Source: Symbiopectobacterium purcellii (lineage in GTDB: Bacteria; Pseudomonadota; Gammaproteobacteria; Enterobacterales; Enterobacteriaceae). From it: DNA of 64,000 bases. The position numbers and the translations under genes are program-made. The notes under the pieces are model-generated. The model was not told where the DNA came from, ran no database searches, and saw only the letters and a program-made list of their open reading frames with translations. The stretch spans positions 3,658,001-3,722,000 of the forward strand of contig NZ_CP081864.1 in the NCBI RefSeq assembly GCF_019797845.1, read 5' to 3'. Of this stretch, positions 29,059-39,977 are shown piece after piece; the first letter of the stretch is position 1, and every line of letters starts with the position of its first letter.

Positions 29059-32000
29059 TTACACGACGGGCAATGCGCCAGAGGATAACACCGCGTCACC
29101 CAGATCGTCATCGTAACGCTGAAAGGGCAAGTCCTCGTGTTCGCGCGTCAATGTGGTACGCGTTACTCTGACCAGACGCTGTCCCTTCGACAGATTATCC
29201 GGTGCGGGATACGCTAATCGGTAAGTCGATATCTGGTCCTCCGGCAGTGCAAAATTACTGCGGCAATGGGAGAACACCAGCGTGTTATAGAGCTCACCGT
29301 TGACGTTCAGCAGTTTCCCTTCCTTGTCGAGATCAATCACGCGCTGAACGCTCGCCAACATCGGATCGGAATCAATCTCATATTTAAGCTGCGTGTTCAC
29401 GATCAACACATCGCTTAACACCGCTTTGTGCTCCGCAGCCAGTCGCCGATTTTTCACCAGTGCCTGACCAATCTTCCATTTTGTGTCACCGGCATAATGG
29501 AAATGGCGGTAATTCTGCAACCCCTCCGCGCGCCCCATGCTGTTTTTTACTTTGAGCGGCTGATAATCATCTTTATATAGCCACTCATCGTGGTGCTGGG
29601 GAATAAAATGCGTCTCCTGCTTTTTGCCTCTGATCGTTAAAAATGCCCTGAAACCCGCTTCATCATTCATAACGGCGTCCAGACCGGGATCCTCAAGAAA
29701 AGTACCATGCGGAGAGAGCATTTTTAACGTGATATCCGAAGGGAGAATAACGCTGGGTTGAGCCAGATCGCTATCGAAATAGCCGCCATGGGCCGAAATC
29801 ACCAATATTTTGCTACCCTGTTGTTGGGCGCCTTTGGGGCTTTTGGTAAAAAGCTGCACATAATGGTCATCTGCCAGAGTACGATAGCCGACGGTGCCAA
29901 CCTCGCGTGCATTACGTATATTGATGGGCGTAAAATCAGGGCTTTTTTTATAGAGTCGCTTGTCGTGATGGCGTCTCTCACCCCTGATTTTTTTGCCTTT
30001 TAATCGAATCGGCTTTGGCACAAATGATTGACGCTTGCCCGTAGATACCATCATTTGTCGTGCCTGTATCTGTTGAACACTCAAGCGACCGGCACCAATG
30101 ACATCACCCAGGGTGCCGAATGCAAGAAACCACGCCCCGATTTGAGCTTCGGAGAGTGCCTGCTCATACACAGCACCATTATCAGTGCTGGCAGCCTGTT
30201 TCAAATTGACCGCTATTTCACCCAAGCCAGAGGCAAGCCCGATAGTTGCCAGTACCGCAGCGCCTGTAGGGCCAGTTACTATCAGCAACAGCATGCCAGC
30301 AATGGTGCCAGTAGCGGCCAGAACCCTTTTATAAAACATCAAATTCCTGTCGCGGGTAAACTCATCGCGGGTATACACCACGGCATCGATATTCTTCTCC
30401 ATCTGTTCCAGCAAGGCCTGATACAGCCGACGTTGATAATCCTGTCGATATTCGTGCCGCAGCGCCGGCTGTAGGCAAAATGTGGGCAGATCCACGCCAC
30501 GATACATATTCGGGTTACACATCAGCGTAGGCTTCAATCCCCCCTCAGCTAAGCGCTGCTCATCAAATATCGAGAGATGCTTACGAATAAAATCTTCAAA
30601 CGCAGGATCAAATGCATAACGATTGGCAATTTTCATCTCTGAATGGGCCAGAGAAATATACGCCACGCGCGAATCAAGCACGGTGGACAGAGCAAGAAGA
30701 TGCGGAACAACACGATCCTTCACGGTTACCAACTGCGGATTGAGTTTACCGTTAAGAAAATGGCGAATGGCAGGGGGAATATCCGATGAATCGAGCGTTT
30801 CAAGCGCATGAATCACAATACCAATGGCACGGAAGTCGAGCGTCGCCTCAAACAGGCGCTGAAACGTAGTGTTGGCTTTCAGTTCGCTGAGCAACGCACC
30901 AAGCTCCGTAGCGATATGGTCCGCAATGTTCGGCGTTCTCATACACGCCAGACGCAAAAAGGGATTGGCATCGGCAGGGAAGTAGAAGGACGAGTCTCCT
31001 TGCGCAAGCGCCTCTCGCGTGTGAACCCCCAGATAAAGCGCCTTAGTGGTGAAATGCTCAGGCAGGTAGACCCGATCCCCATTGAGCATCCGATGGGCAA
31101 ACATGATTCGATGAGATTGATCGAGCGCAGGAGGCGGAAAATGTTTCGCCAGTTGCGCATAATATTTCTTGTATACGTCTGTTATTACACGGTTCAGACC
31201 TGCCGCATTTCCCTGCCAGTATGCAGAGTGTTGAATAGCATGCTGACGTGATTCCTGCGCATATTTTTTCATCAATGATTGCGCTGCAGCCGTCTTGCGC
31301 CTGGGCGAAAAATGCGGAGGCGTTTCATTCAGATAGTGTTTGACGTAGCTGATGTGGCTGAATTTCGCCAGCCGTCGGCGGGCTGCGCGTCCCAGCTTTT
31401 GATAGCTAAGGCGAAACGGTGTCTCTTTTTCCCCCAGCCCCAGCAATAGCATATCGAGAACCATCCAGCTATAGGCGGGTCCTCGTGTTTGAATGTCTTG
31501 CAAGGGAAAACGCAAAAACTCACTACTCAATATGGCAACGACATGAGACTTATCCTCCGTCGGTAATTTAGCGCGGTCATACATCAGGTTAATACGAGAG
31601 ATCGGTAAGAAAGCGTTCTTGGTATTGCGCAGCGCTCTTATGGCGCGATCCGCATGCCTTTTCTTTGCGGTCTGAAACTGACGTAAATAATCCGCCAGCG
31701 CCCTATGCTCAGCGTCTGAAAGCACCTCAACCTGCGCATACACCTCCGGGTTCGCATCAGCACGCGCACTGGCGTGTTCCACTGACTCGGACGCTAGCGG
31801 CAAAAGCGCCAATGCGCTATCGCGATATCCCGCGGGAGGCAAATAGGGTGAACATGTTCCAACGTGGGCAGTGCCAGGATACAAATCGATAAGCCGCCCC
31901 TCAGGCTCCTCCTGATATCGCGAGCGAAAAGTGGCGATCCCGGCGGCCCCTGCCCGCCACGCCATCTCGCCCAATAGCAGAAGCCCCCCAATAGCACCGT

Positions 32001-32237
32001 TTTTTTAACACGCGATGCCCCTGCGCTTCCCCGCGTGTTCCTGGGCCTGAATGCCCTGTTAGCGGCCTCAACGTCAGATTCTAACGTCAGAGAGGAGGCG
32101 GATACTGCGCGCAATGTATCTCGTAGCGGTTTACGTTCATCGTGAACCCCGTTTGATGGCGTTTCACACCGGGACGGTGGCATCACAGAATGCATCGCGT
32201 CGCCAGAAGCGCCCGAGACAGGAGGTAACAACGTCAT
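29059..32237 (-). pseudogene. Large dermonecrotic/Stv-like toxin or effector gene, frameshifted in a homopolymer tract
   Basis: The 3' frame (31974-29059, 971 codons from TTG) has no good start. Directly upstream, another frame opens at ATG 32237 (AGAAAGG ribosome site) with a Ser/Pro-rich N-terminus. Adding one G to the G6 tract (plus strand C6, 31984-31989) joins the two into about 1059 residues and creates a hydrophobic segment (VLLGGLLLLGEMAW). Downstream is a long helical region with a hydrophobic pair near residues 550-592 of the 971-codon frame, as in dermonecrotic-toxin-like (DUF6543-type) proteins. The C-terminal 250 residues carry ILVISAHGGYF (His729) and, 175 residues later, LVFSHCRSNF (Cys904), resembling the domain named putative adhesin Stv. 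Family naming is from memory. It may be a sequencing error or phase variation rather than true decay. Confidence 0.65.
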
Positions 32238-32441
32238 GGAAAGATACCTTTCTAAAAGGATTAAAAAAGACGAGTGAAAAAAGGCGGGATGATAAATCAA
32301 TTAATAAACAGCATGTTACAGAAAACACCCTTGTTATAAGACACAATAAAACCGGAAAAAAACAGGATAAAGCGTTTCATTTCTTGAGAATAAAAGCATA
32401 ACCGCCCACACTTATCTCAGGCCATAACCCTCAAGGACATC
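32238..32441. promoter_or_regulatory. AT-rich divergent promoter region
   Basis: 204 bp between the toxin-like gene and the YgiW-like gene, with many A-tracts. No GGAACC...CCAC hrp box was found on either strand, so control by HrpL is not supported. Confidence 0.4.
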
Positions 32442-32828
32442 ATGATGAAGAGAACGTTTATCGCCCTTTTATTGGGTGCCGTTTCGGTTGGTGCGGTTGC
32501 GCAGCAAGGAGGATTTGTTGCACCGAACAGTGCAGGCACTACGTCAGGAGGATTCAAAGGCCCGGTGCCCGGTTTGACCACCGTAGAACAGGCTAAAACG
32601 CTCAGGGACGATGCGTGGGTGGTATTGGAAGGTCATCTGATCCGGCAGTTAGGGCATGAACTGTACGAGTTTCGCGACAGTTCAGGCACCGTCAATGTTG
32701 ATATCGATGACAAGCGCTGGGCAGGGCAAACCATCACCCCCAATGACAAAATTCGTATCGAAGGCGAAGTCGATAAAGACTGGAATAGCGTAGAGATCGA
32801 CGTTAAATCCGTACATCTGGTGAAATAA
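32442..32828 (+). CDS. YgiW/YdeI-family periplasmic OB-fold stress protein
   Basis: 128 residues with a signal peptide (MMKRTFIALLLGAVSVGAVA) and a BOF (bacterial OB-fold) domain: VVLEGHLIRQLGHELYEFRD, VNVDIDDKRWAGQTITPND and IRIEGEVDKDWNSVEIDVKSV. Members such as YgiW (VisP) and YdeI aid resistance to peroxide, cationic peptides and other stresses. ATG 32442 or 32445 could both serve as start. It precedes bsmA on the same strand, which could make a small stress unit. Confidence 0.88.
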   Translation: MMKRTFIALLLGAVSVGAVAQQGGFVAPNSAGTTSGGFKGPVPGLTTVEQAKTLRDDAWVVLEGHLIRQLGHELYEFRDSSGTVNVDIDDKRWAGQTITPNDKIRIEGEVDKDWNSVEIDVKSVHLVK

Positions 32829-32926
32829 CACGCCACCACCGAGGGGCTTAACGCCCCTGTTCACTCAGGGCAAGCCACGCTAGACTGCGGAATACCACGC
32901 CCCCTTTTTACTGTTGCAAGGAACTT

Positions 32927-33235
32927 ATGACTGCGCTCACGCGGTTCATCACCTTTTCCCTCACGACGCTGCTGTACGCCTGTAGTAGTTTTCAAGGCAA
33001 GCCAATGCCGTTGCCACCGCCAACACCGCAGGCGCAGCTTATCGTCTATGTCCAAACCGGCACCTTAGAGAAAATGGGATCGATATCGGTCAATGTGCGC
33101 GGCAGTACCGATGACGCCGATCGCGCCATTCAACAACGCGCGGACGCTTACGGCGCACGCTATTACACCATCACGTTGAAGCAAGAGCATGCATTGACCA
33201 ACACGTGGACATCACGCGCCGTGCTGTACCGCTAA
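32927..33235 (+). CDS. bsmA: BsmA-like biofilm/peroxide-resistance lipoprotein (DUF1471)
   Basis: 102 residues. The N-terminus ends in a lipobox (LLYAC, Cys20), predicting a lipid-anchored periplasmic protein. The remainder is a DUF1471 (YhcN-type) domain with MGSISVNVRGSTDDA and the C-terminal SRAVLYR, collinear with E. coli BsmA (YjfO). The ribosome site AAGGAAC lies before the ATG. It sits next to rlmB, as in E. coli. Confidence 0.85.
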   Translation: MTALTRFITFSLTTLLYACSSFQGKPMPLPPPTPQAQLIVYVQTGTLEKMGSISVNVRGSTDDADRAIQQRADAYGARYYTITLKQEHALTNTWTSRAVLYR

Positions 33236-33269
33236 ACCGACGCGTTGTTGATGCACAAAACAGGCGTGG

Positions 33270-34004
33270 TTACGCCAGACGCTGTCTGACCGCTTCAAAC
33301 AAACAAACGCCAGTCGCGACCGAAACGTTAAGCGACGAAACGCTACCGGCCATTGGAATACTGATCAACTCATCGCAGTGTTCACGCGTCAAGCGGCGCA
33401 TCCCTTCCCCTTCCGCGCCCATGACCAGCGCCAGCGGACCGGTCAGCTTACTTTGATAAAGCGTATGGTCAGCCTCACCTGCCGTCCCGACGATCCACAC
33501 CTGATTTTCCTGCAACAGACGCAGCGTGCGCGCCAGATTGGTCACGCGAATCAAAGGCACATTTTCCGCCGCCCCGCAGGCCACTTTTTTCGCGGTAGCA
33601 TTGAGTTGCGCAGAGCGATCGCGCGGCACAATGATCGCATGCACCCCGGCGGCATCGGCGTTACGCAAACACGCGCCGAGGTTGTGAGGATCGGTGACGC
33701 CATCCAATATCAATAAAAACGGCTGCGCCACACTTGCCAGCAGATCCGGCAGATCGCTTTCCTGATACTGACGCCCCTCTTTGACGCGCGCCACGATCCC
33801 CTGATGCACTGCCCCTTCGACCTTGCTATCCAACCATTGACGATTCGCTACCTGAATCACAATGCCATTAGCTTCCAGGGCCGCGATCACCGGTTGCAAG
33901 CGGCGATCTTCACGCCCTTTAAGGATAAAAACTTCCAGAAAACGCTGCGGGTCGCGTTCTAACAGGGCATTGACTGCGTGGATACCGTAAATAATTTCGC
34001 TCAT
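33270..34004 (-). CDS. rlmB: 23S rRNA (guanosine-2'-O-)-methyltransferase RlmB
   Basis: A 244-residue SpoU-type methyltransferase that modifies G2251 of 23S rRNA. It has an N-terminal substrate-binding domain ([15 protein letters not shown]), the motif [33 protein letters not shown] and the C-terminal [15 protein letters not shown] of the knotted SPOUT fold. It lies downstream of rnr, as in the E. coli nsrR-rnr-rlmB operon. Confidence 0.97.
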   Translation of the reverse strand: MSEIIYGIHAVNALLERDPQRFLEVFILKGREDRRLQPVIAALEANGIVIQVANRQWLDSKVEGAVHQGIVARVKEGRQYQESDLPDLLASVAQPFLLILDGVTDPHNLGACLRNADAAGVHAIIVPRDRSAQLNATAKKVACGAAENVPLIRVTNLARTLRLLQENQVWIVGTAGEADHTLYQSKLTGPLALVMGAEGEGMRRLTREHCDELISIPMAGSVSSLNVSVATGVCLFEAVRQRLA

Positions 34005-34066
34005 TGATACTCTTCAAACGTGATGTGTTAACGAACGGCGCAAACTCCGCCGTTCGCTGTGGGCAT

Positions 34067-36529
34067 TTACTGTGCCGCGTTCTTTTTACTGGCGCGTTTC
34101 GCCTTGGTGGCGGCGGCGATCTTACGCGTTTTTTCGGCGTTTTTCTGCGTCTTGTCGGTCTTTTTCTTCGCTTTTGCCTTTGCTTTCACCTTATCAGGCG
34201 CAGCCTTTTTCCCTGCGTTATCGTCCTTGCGGAACGCGCTATCAGGTTCAAAATTAGCCGGTTTTTTACCGCCACGCCGTGCAGGTCTTGCATCACGGCG
34301 GACAGGCTTTTTCGCCTTGTCGCGTGCGGTTTTACCTTCACCACGCACTTTGCGCGTGCTGGAGAGCAGAGAGAAATCGATATTGCGTTCGTCCATATTG
34401 ACCGCTTCTACGCGAATTTCGACCTCATCACCCAGACGATAAACCTGTCCGCTCGATTCACCGATCAGACGTTGGCCCACATTGTCATAACGATAGTAGT
34501 CGTTATCCAGCGTGGAGACATGCACCAGACCGTCGATAAACAGGTCGTTAAGGCGCACGAAGAAGCCAAAGCCGGTGACGCTGGCAATAATCCCGGTAAA
34601 GGATTCACCGACGTGGTCCTGCATAAAGTCACACTTCAGCCAGTCGGCAACATCGCGTGTGGCTTCGTCCGCACGCCGCTCGGTCAACGAACAGTGCATG
34701 CCCAGTTGCAGCATTTCATTGAGATCGCTGTGCCAGCCGCCGGTCGGCGTCCAACGCTCACGACGATCGCTCAGCAAATACTTGATGCCACGGTGCAGTG
34801 ACAGATCGGGATAGCGGCGAATCGGCGAGGTAAAGTGACCGTATGAGGTCAGCGCCAGGCCAAAGTGGCCGCGATTTTCCGGATCGTAAATCGCCTGTTT
34901 CATGGAGCGCAACATCATGGTTTGCAGCATTTCATGATCGGGACGATCCGCCACCAGCGTCATCAATTCCGCATAATCTTTCGGTTCCGGCTTCATCCCG
35001 CCTTTCAGCGTCAAACCAAGCTCGCCCAGCACGCTGCGCAGTGCCAGCACATGGTCTTCACTCGGGCGATCGTGCACCCGGAACAGCGCAGGCTCCTGAT
35101 TTTTCTCAACGAATCTGGCAGCCGAGATATTGGCCAGGATCATGCACTCTTCAATCAGTTTATGCGCATCGTTACGCACCATGGATTCCACGCGTTCGAT
35201 ACGGCGTTCCGCGTTGAAGATAAACTTCGCTTCTTCGGTTTCAAAAGCGATGCCGCCACGCTCTTCGCGCGCTTTTTCCAGCACCTGATACATGCTGTGC
35301 AGCTCTTCCAATCCGCCTACCAGCGGCTGGTAATGCGCGCGCAGCTCCTCATCACCTTGCAGCATATGCCACACCTTGGTGTAGGTCAGGCGCGCATGGG
35401 AGCGCATCACGGCTTCGTAAAATTTGTACGTCGACAGTTTACCCGTCGCAGAGATGGTCATCTCGCACACCATACACAGCCGATCCACGTCCGGGTTCAA
35501 CGAACACAGGCCGTTCGACAGCACTTCCGGCAGCATTGGCACCACTTGCGAAGGAAAATAGACCGAGGTGCCGCGCGCCCGCGCTTCATGATCCAGCGGG
35601 GTGTTAGGGCGTACGTAATAGCTGACATCGGCAATGGCCACCCACAGACGCCAGCCACCACCGCGTTTTTTCTCGCAGTAAACCGCATCGTCAAAATCGC
35701 GCGCATCTTCACCGTCAATCGTCACCAGCGGCAACGCGCGCAAATCAACACGCCCTTTTTTCGCGCTTTCCGGCACCTGTTCGTTGAAATCTTTGATCTG
35801 TTCTTCAACCTGTTTCGACCAGGTATGCGGGATATCGTGGGTACGCAGCGCGATATCCACCGCCATGCCGGTACCCATTTTATCGCCCAGAATCTCAACA
35901 ATCTTCCCGATGGCTTTAGTGCGACGCGTGGGGCGTTGGGTTAACTCCACCACCACCATGTAGCCCATGCGAGCGCCGTTGATGTTTTCTTGCGGGATAA
36001 GAATATCGAAGCTCAGACGACTGTCATCCGGCACCACAAACCCCATACCGGCATCGAGGAAGTAACGGCCGACAATCTGCCCGGTACGCGGCTCCAACAC
36101 TCGCACGATACGGCCCTCACGCCGCCCTTTGCGATCGGCACCCAGCGGTTGTGCCAGCACCACATCGCCGTGCATGGTGCGTTTCATCTCTTCCGCTGAC
36201 AGGTACAGGTCGTCTTTACGCCCTTCTATGCGCAGGAAACCAAAGCCGTCGCGGTGGCCGATCACCGTGCCGCGCAGCAAATCCAGTTTTTCCGGCAGCG
36301 CATAGCATTGACGGCGAGTAAACACCAGTTGACCGTCACGCTCCATCGCGCGCAAACGACGGCGCAGCGCTTCTTGCTGCTCTTCCGTAGTGAGTTCCAA
36401 ATCGGCTGCCAGGTCATCGCGGCTGATAGGCGTATTGCGTTTTTCGATGTGGGCCAGAATGTATTCGCGGCTGGGGATGGGTGATTCGTATTTTTCTGCT
36501 TCACGTTCCAGGAATGGATCTTGGGACAT
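34067..36529 (-). CDS. rnr: Ribonuclease R
   Basis: An 820-residue processive 3'-5' exoribonuclease able to degrade structured RNA. The order is: helix-turn-helix N-terminal domain, two cold-shock domains, the RNB catalytic domain with [18 protein letters not shown] (metal-binding aspartates near residue 285), an S1 domain with [20 protein letters not shown], and a long Lys-rich C-terminal tail. ATG 36529 (MSQDP) is preferred for its GGAGG ribosome site and E. coli match. A longer start at 36574 would overlap the nsrR stop. Confidence 0.97.
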   Translation of the reverse strand: MSQDPFLEREAEKYESPIPSREYILAHIEKRNTPISRDDLAADLELTTEEQQEALRRRLRAMERDGQLVFTRRQCYALPEKLDLLRGTVIGHRDGFGFLRIEGRKDDLYLSAEEMKRTMHGDVVLAQPLGADRKGRREGRIVRVLEPRTGQIVGRYFLDAGMGFVVPDDSRLSFDILIPQENINGARMGYMVVVELTQRPTRRTKAIGKIVEILGDKMGTGMAVDIALRTHDIPHTWSKQVEEQIKDFNEQVPESAKKGRVDLRALPLVTIDGEDARDFDDAVYCEKKRGGGWRLWVAIADVSYYVRPNTPLDHEARARGTSVYFPSQVVPMLPEVLSNGLCSLNPDVDRLCMVCEMTISATGKLSTYKFYEAVMRSHARLTYTKVWHMLQGDEELRAHYQPLVGGLEELHSMYQVLEKAREERGGIAFETEEAKFIFNAERRIERVESMVRNDAHKLIEECMILANISAARFVEKNQEPALFRVHDRPSEDHVLALRSVLGELGLTLKGGMKPEPKDYAELMTLVADRPDHEMLQTMMLRSMKQAIYDPENRGHFGLALTSYGHFTSPIRRYPDLSLHRGIKYLLSDRRERWTPTGGWHSDLNEMLQLGMHCSLTERRADEATRDVADWLKCDFMQDHVGESFTGIIASVTGFGFFVRLNDLFIDGLVHVSTLDNDYYRYDNVGQRLIGESSGQVYRLGDEVEIRVEAVNMDERNIDFSLLSSTRKVRGEGKTARDKAKKPVRRDARPARRGGKKPANFEPDSAFRKDDNAGKKAAPDKVKAKAKAKKKTDKTQKNAEKTRKIAAATKAKRASKKNAAQ

Positions 36530-36570
36530 TGCGGTTCCTCCGTTGTCTTCAGCAGAAGGCTGAACGGACT

Positions 36571-36996
36571 TCATTCAACCAACAATAATTTATAAAGCGG
36601 CGGGTTCTCTTTCACCATATCGGCCAACGTATGTTGGTCCAGTTCGAAGAGAAAGCGCTGAACGCCCTGTTGCAGTACCCCTTTTAAGCGGCATGCTGGC
36701 GTGATGTGGCAAAAATCATGGTTACAGTTGACCAGAGACAGTGGCTCCAGCGCGCGCACCACATCGCCAATGCGAATGGTTTGTGCAGGCTTGCCCAAAC
36801 GGATGCCGCCATTTTTACCGCGCACGGCCATCACAAAGCCAGCCCGACTAAGTTGATTGATAATTTTGACCATATGATTACGAGAGACGCCATACACTTG
36901 CGTCACTTCAGTAATATTCGTCATCTTCCCTTCAGGCAGTGATGCCATGTAGATCAGCGCGCGTAATCCATAATCCGTAAAACTGGTTAACTGCAC
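36571..36996 (-). CDS. nsrR: Nitric-oxide-sensing repressor NsrR
   Basis: A 141-residue Rrf2-family regulator with an N-terminal winged helix ([20 protein letters not shown]) and the three iron-sulfur ligands Cys91, Cys96 and Cys102 ([15 protein letters not shown]). Nitric oxide destroys the cluster and relieves repression. The GTG at 36996 gives the exact E. coli length and has GAGG 7 bp upstream. It heads the nsrR-rnr-rlmB operon; in E. coli purA lies on its other side, but here codB does. A matching operator lies upstream of ytfE (19069-19091). Confidence 0.97.
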   Translation of the reverse strand: MQLTSFTDYGLRALIYMASLPEGKMTNITEVTQVYGVSRNHMVKIINQLSRAGFVMAVRGKNGGIRLGKPAQTIRIGDVVRALEPLSLVNCNHDFCHITPACRLKGVLQQGVQRFLFELDQHTLADMVKENPPLYKLLLVE

Positions 36997-37040
36997 AGAA
37001 ACCTCGGATACCCTTGAGTATCGGTAGGAACGTCGCATCC

Positions 37041-37100
37041 ATGTTCATCGCAACAATGCTCAGCGCAACAATGTTCACAGCAGCAACGTTCATCACATCA
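37041..37100 (+). repeat. Four imperfect 15-bp direct repeats upstream of nsrR
   Basis: Consecutive units ATGTTCATCGCAACA, ATGCTCAGCGCAACA, ATGTTCACAGCAGCA and ACGTTCATCACATCA. The unit length is a multiple of three. On the plus strand they sit inside a 36-codon frame (37041-37151) encoding a hydrophobic peptide beginning [15 protein letters not shown]. No close ribosome site precedes it (AGGA is about 14 bp away), so coding is doubtful. Confidence 0.55.
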
Positions 37101-37151
37101 TTAAAACTCATGTTGGCAAAGCCACAGAAAGAAAATACGCCACCAACATGA

Positions 37152-37286
37152 ACGAAAAACAACATAAGAACCAGATTTACTAGCAATAATAAACCAGTCG
37201 CAAATGATCCGGCGAATTATTTAGCATATTCCCCGCGTTTCGACAGGGGTTCTGTTTTTTTTTCTGAAAAAAGACGCCCCCATTTT
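37152..37286. other. AT-rich non-coding stretch between nsrR and the cytosine operon
   Basis: Nothing recognised as a gene or RNA; it probably contains the nsrR promoter. Confidence 0.3.
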
Positions 37287-37363
37287 TGTGCAATGCACAC
37301 CACCTTGCACAGCCGCAGGGCATATACATAATATAAAACAGCTAAAAATGTGCATCATGCACA
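37287..37363 (+). promoter_or_regulatory. Promoter of the cytosine operon flanked by two palindromic operators
   Basis: A perfect palindrome TGTGCAATGCACA (37287-37299) and a second, TGTGCATCATGCACA (37349-37363), flank a promoter with TTGCAC (37305-37310), a 16-bp spacer and CATAAT (37327-37332). The shared arm TGTGCA/TGCACA suggests one regulator binding both sites, most simply the PucR-type protein encoded in the operon. A third half-site (TTGCACA) overlaps the -35 element. Confidence 0.6.
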
Positions 37364-37472
37364 GATAACCTTATTCTGTTTATCCATCTTTTTATGCCGT
37401 AAAACGGGCACGGATATTGCTGTATTTCCCACGTTTTTATCAGCCCTACTGTGGGCATACCAGAGGAATGCA

Positions 37473-38738
37473 ATGATGTCGGCTCAAAACGAATTCCCCC
37501 TTAGCGAAGCCCCCAAAGAGGGACGCAAGGGATTACTATCTATCTCCATGGTGCTCTTCAGCTTTACCTTTTTTACCGGCACCATGTTTGCTGGCGGAAA
37601 AATCGGCGTCGCTTTCAATATCGTTGATATGTTGTGGGTAGCGATCATCGGTAATGTTTTGCTGGCCACGTATGCTGCCGCGCTGGCCCTGATCGCCGCA
37701 CGCAGCGGCCTGAATTCAGTACTGATGGGACGTTTTTGCTTTGGTGAACACGGCAGTAAACTCTCTGATTTTCTGCTCGGCTTTGCCGAACTGGGCTGGT
37801 ACGCCTGGGGAACAGCCACGGTAGCGATTGCACTGGTCAAGCTGTTGGCTCTGCCGGAGAGCGTCACGTCGCTGTTGATGGTGCTGTTTGGCCTCGGCTT
37901 CTGCCTGACCGCCATCGTCGGCTACAAAGGGTTGGATGCGCTGTCACGCATCTCTGTACCACTGATGTTTGTGATGCTGATTGTCTCCATGTGGATTGCC
38001 ACGCATGACGTCGGCGGCTGGCAAGGGTTGGCGAAAAGGGTGCCGGACCAAACCATGAGCTTTTCTGCCGCCATCACTATGGTGTTCGGCACCTTCGCCA
38101 GTGGTGCCACGCAAGCCACCAACTGGACACGCCTGGCACGTAGCGGCCGTATCGCCGTCAGTGCCAGCTTTATCAGTTTCCTCGGCGGTAATGGGTTGAT
38201 GATTATTTCCGGGGCTTACTGTGCCATCGTCTACAAGCAGGCTGATATCGTAGCCGTGATGATGTTGCAGGGGCTCTCGATCGCTGCGGTGATCATGCTG
38301 TGTCTGAACCTGTGGACCATCCAAGGACCGACCATCTACAACGTTTCCGCCGCGGCCTGCCACCTGCTGCGCAGTGAGCGACGTCGTACCCTGACGCTGA
38401 TTGGCGCTGCCATCAGTATTGTGCTCGCCATTGGCGGCATGTATGAAATGCTGATTCCGTTTCTGATCCTGCTGGGATCGATCATTCCTCCGATTGGTGG
38501 GGTCATCATGGCGGACTATGTTTTCCGCTATCGCGGCCAGTACCCTTCCCTGCACTCCACCACGCTGCCTCGCTTCAACTATATCGGCCTCAGTGCCTAT
38601 GCCATCGGTGCCGTTCTGGCTTATTTGTCGCCGTGGATTGCACCACTGGTAGGGATTGCCGCTTCGGCAGGCAGCTATGTGTTGCTGAGCGTACTGGCAA
38701 AACGTTTTGCGCCAGCTCTGGCGCTGTCAGGAGAGTAA
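37473..38738 (+). CDS. codB: Cytosine permease, NCS1 family (CodB-like)
   Basis: 421 residues with about 12 membrane segments, starting at ATG 37473 after GAGGA. It is of the purine/cytosine permease family, with E. coli CodB-like segments such as FFTGTMFAGGKIGVAF (residues 26-41), FGTFASGATQATNWTRLAR and PPIGGVIMADYVF. It imports cytosine, probably by cation symport. It is the first gene of a unit with the PucR-type regulator (3 bp later) and codA. The open frame extends back to 37350 but lacks a ribosome site there. Confidence 0.9.
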   Translation: MMSAQNEFPLSEAPKEGRKGLLSISMVLFSFTFFTGTMFAGGKIGVAFNIVDMLWVAIIGNVLLATYAAALALIAARSGLNSVLMGRFCFGEHGSKLSDFLLGFAELGWYAWGTATVAIALVKLLALPESVTSLLMVLFGLGFCLTAIVGYKGLDALSRISVPLMFVMLIVSMWIATHDVGGWQGLAKRVPDQTMSFSAAITMVFGTFASGATQATNWTRLARSGRIAVSASFISFLGGNGLMIISGAYCAIVYKQADIVAVMMLQGLSIAAVIMLCLNLWTIQGPTIYNVSAAACHLLRSERRRTLTLIGAAISIVLAIGGMYEMLIPFLILLGSIIPPIGGVIMADYVFRYRGQYPSLHSTTLPRFNYIGLSAYAIGAVLAYLSPWIAPLVGIAASAGSYVLLSVLAKRFAPALALSGE

Positions 38739-38741
38739 ATC

Positions 38742-39977
38742 ATGAACCTCACGGTGGGTGACATTCTGGCACTGCCGGGGCTTGAAGCTCTGCGGCTGCG
38801 TGCTGGTCAACGCCACTGCCATCGACCAGTACGCTGGTATTACGTGGCAGAAAACGAAGGGATCGCCGATTGGGTCATGGGCGGTGAACTGGTGTTCGTC
38901 ACCGGCATCAACCATACCCGCGATGAAGCGAACCTGCTGCGTTTGTTGCAGGAAGGCCACCAGAACGGCATCGCCGGGATGGTTATTCTCACCGGTGAGG
39001 CGTTTATTCACGCGATCCCTGATTCTGTGGTTGCACAGGCGGATGCGCTGGGTATTCCCCTGATAGAACAGCCCTACATGCTGAAAATGGTCATCGTCAC
39101 ACAGCTTGTGGGCACGGCGCTGGTACAACGCGACAGCCTGCTACGTTCACAGCGGGAAATTTTGACCCAACTGCTTACCGGCGATTACCCCAGCATCGAA
39201 CTGACGCGTCAACGTGCTTCACATTTACAGTTAACGCTGAACCGCCCGCACCGGGTGATTACTCTGCGCCTGTCAGGTATCCCCGCATTGTTTGATAACG
39301 CGCCGCCGGACCGTGCCGAAGCGCAGCTACAAGCCGCGCGTCAGGCGCTGCGACAGGCGCTTGAAGAGCGGCTTGCCACTCTGCCTGCTTCGCTGCCGCT
39401 GGTCACGCTAGGTGAACTGTTTATTCTGTTCTGGCCAGAAGTGGATGCAGCGTTTCTTGATGGCAAAGCCTGGCTGGGAGAAATGCGCCAGTCTTTAAGC
39501 CCATCGCTCCAACCGCTGTCGCTATTTTGTGGCCTCTCTTGCACAGTCACCCAGGCACACCATTACCGGCGTGGATTGGGCGAGGCGCGACGCGCGTTGG
39601 AAGTGGCTGAAAGCATGCGTCCTGACAAAGGGATATGTGATTTTAGCGCCTTGGGCGTGCTGCAATTGCTGACAGCGATTCCCGACCAAGAGTTGCTCAA
39701 CCGCTTTATGAAGGAAACACTGGGGCCGCTGTTTGCCACCAACCGTAAACATCCGGCGCTGTTGATCGACACGCTGGAGGCAATATTGCAAGAAAACGGC
39801 AACGTGATCAAAGCCGCCGAGCGTCTCGGCATTCACCGCAACACCCTCAATCAACGCTTGCAACGGATCGAACGTCAATCCGACCACCGCGTGAACGATC
39901 CGCAGTGGCGGCTGAACGTCTCCGTTGCCCTCTTAATCTGGCGCATGTCTCATGCGCAACAGCAGGAGTTTCTATGA
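38742..39977 (+). CDS. PucR-family transcriptional regulator of the cytosine operon
   Basis: 411 residues: an N-terminal PucR purine-catabolism-regulator domain (about 1-130, MNLTVGDILALPGLEALRLRAGQ), a middle GGDEF-like CdaR region, and a C-terminal PucR-type helix-turn-helix (about 345-400, ENGNVIKAAERLGIHRNTLNQRLQRIER). It sits between codB and codA, overlaps the codA start by 4 bp (ATGA) and starts 3 bp after codB, so the three genes are co-transcribed. E. coli codBA lacks this gene. Confidence 0.92.
   Translation: MNLTVGDILALPGLEALRLRAGQRHCHRPVRWYYVAENEGIADWVMGGELVFVTGINHTRDEANLLRLLQEGHQNGIAGMVILTGEAFIHAIPDSVVAQADALGIPLIEQPYMLKMVIVTQLVGTALVQRDSLLRSQREILTQLLTGDYPSIELTRQRASHLQLTLNRPHRVITLRLSGIPALFDNAPPDRAEAQLQAARQALRQALEERLATLPASLPLVTLGELFILFWPEVDAAFLDGKAWLGEMRQSLSPSLQPLSLFCGLSCTVTQAHHYRRGLGEARRALEVAESMRPDKGICDFSALGVLQLLTAIPDQELLNRFMKETLGPLFATNRKHPALLIDTLEAILQENGNVIKAAERLGIHRNTLNQRLQRIERQSDHRVNDPQWRLNVSVALLIWRMSHAQQQEFL

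Noticed and set aside
32238..32441. HrpL-type hrp box for the toxin-like gene
   Set aside because: No GGAACC-N15/16-CCAC pattern is present on either strand here, nor upstream of 18318 or 51517. Type III secretion therefore remains unsupported by promoter evidence.
37350..37472. N-terminal extension of codB
   Set aside because: The frame is open, but it covers the promoter and second operator and has no ribosome site. ATG 37473 has GAGGA and gives the family length.
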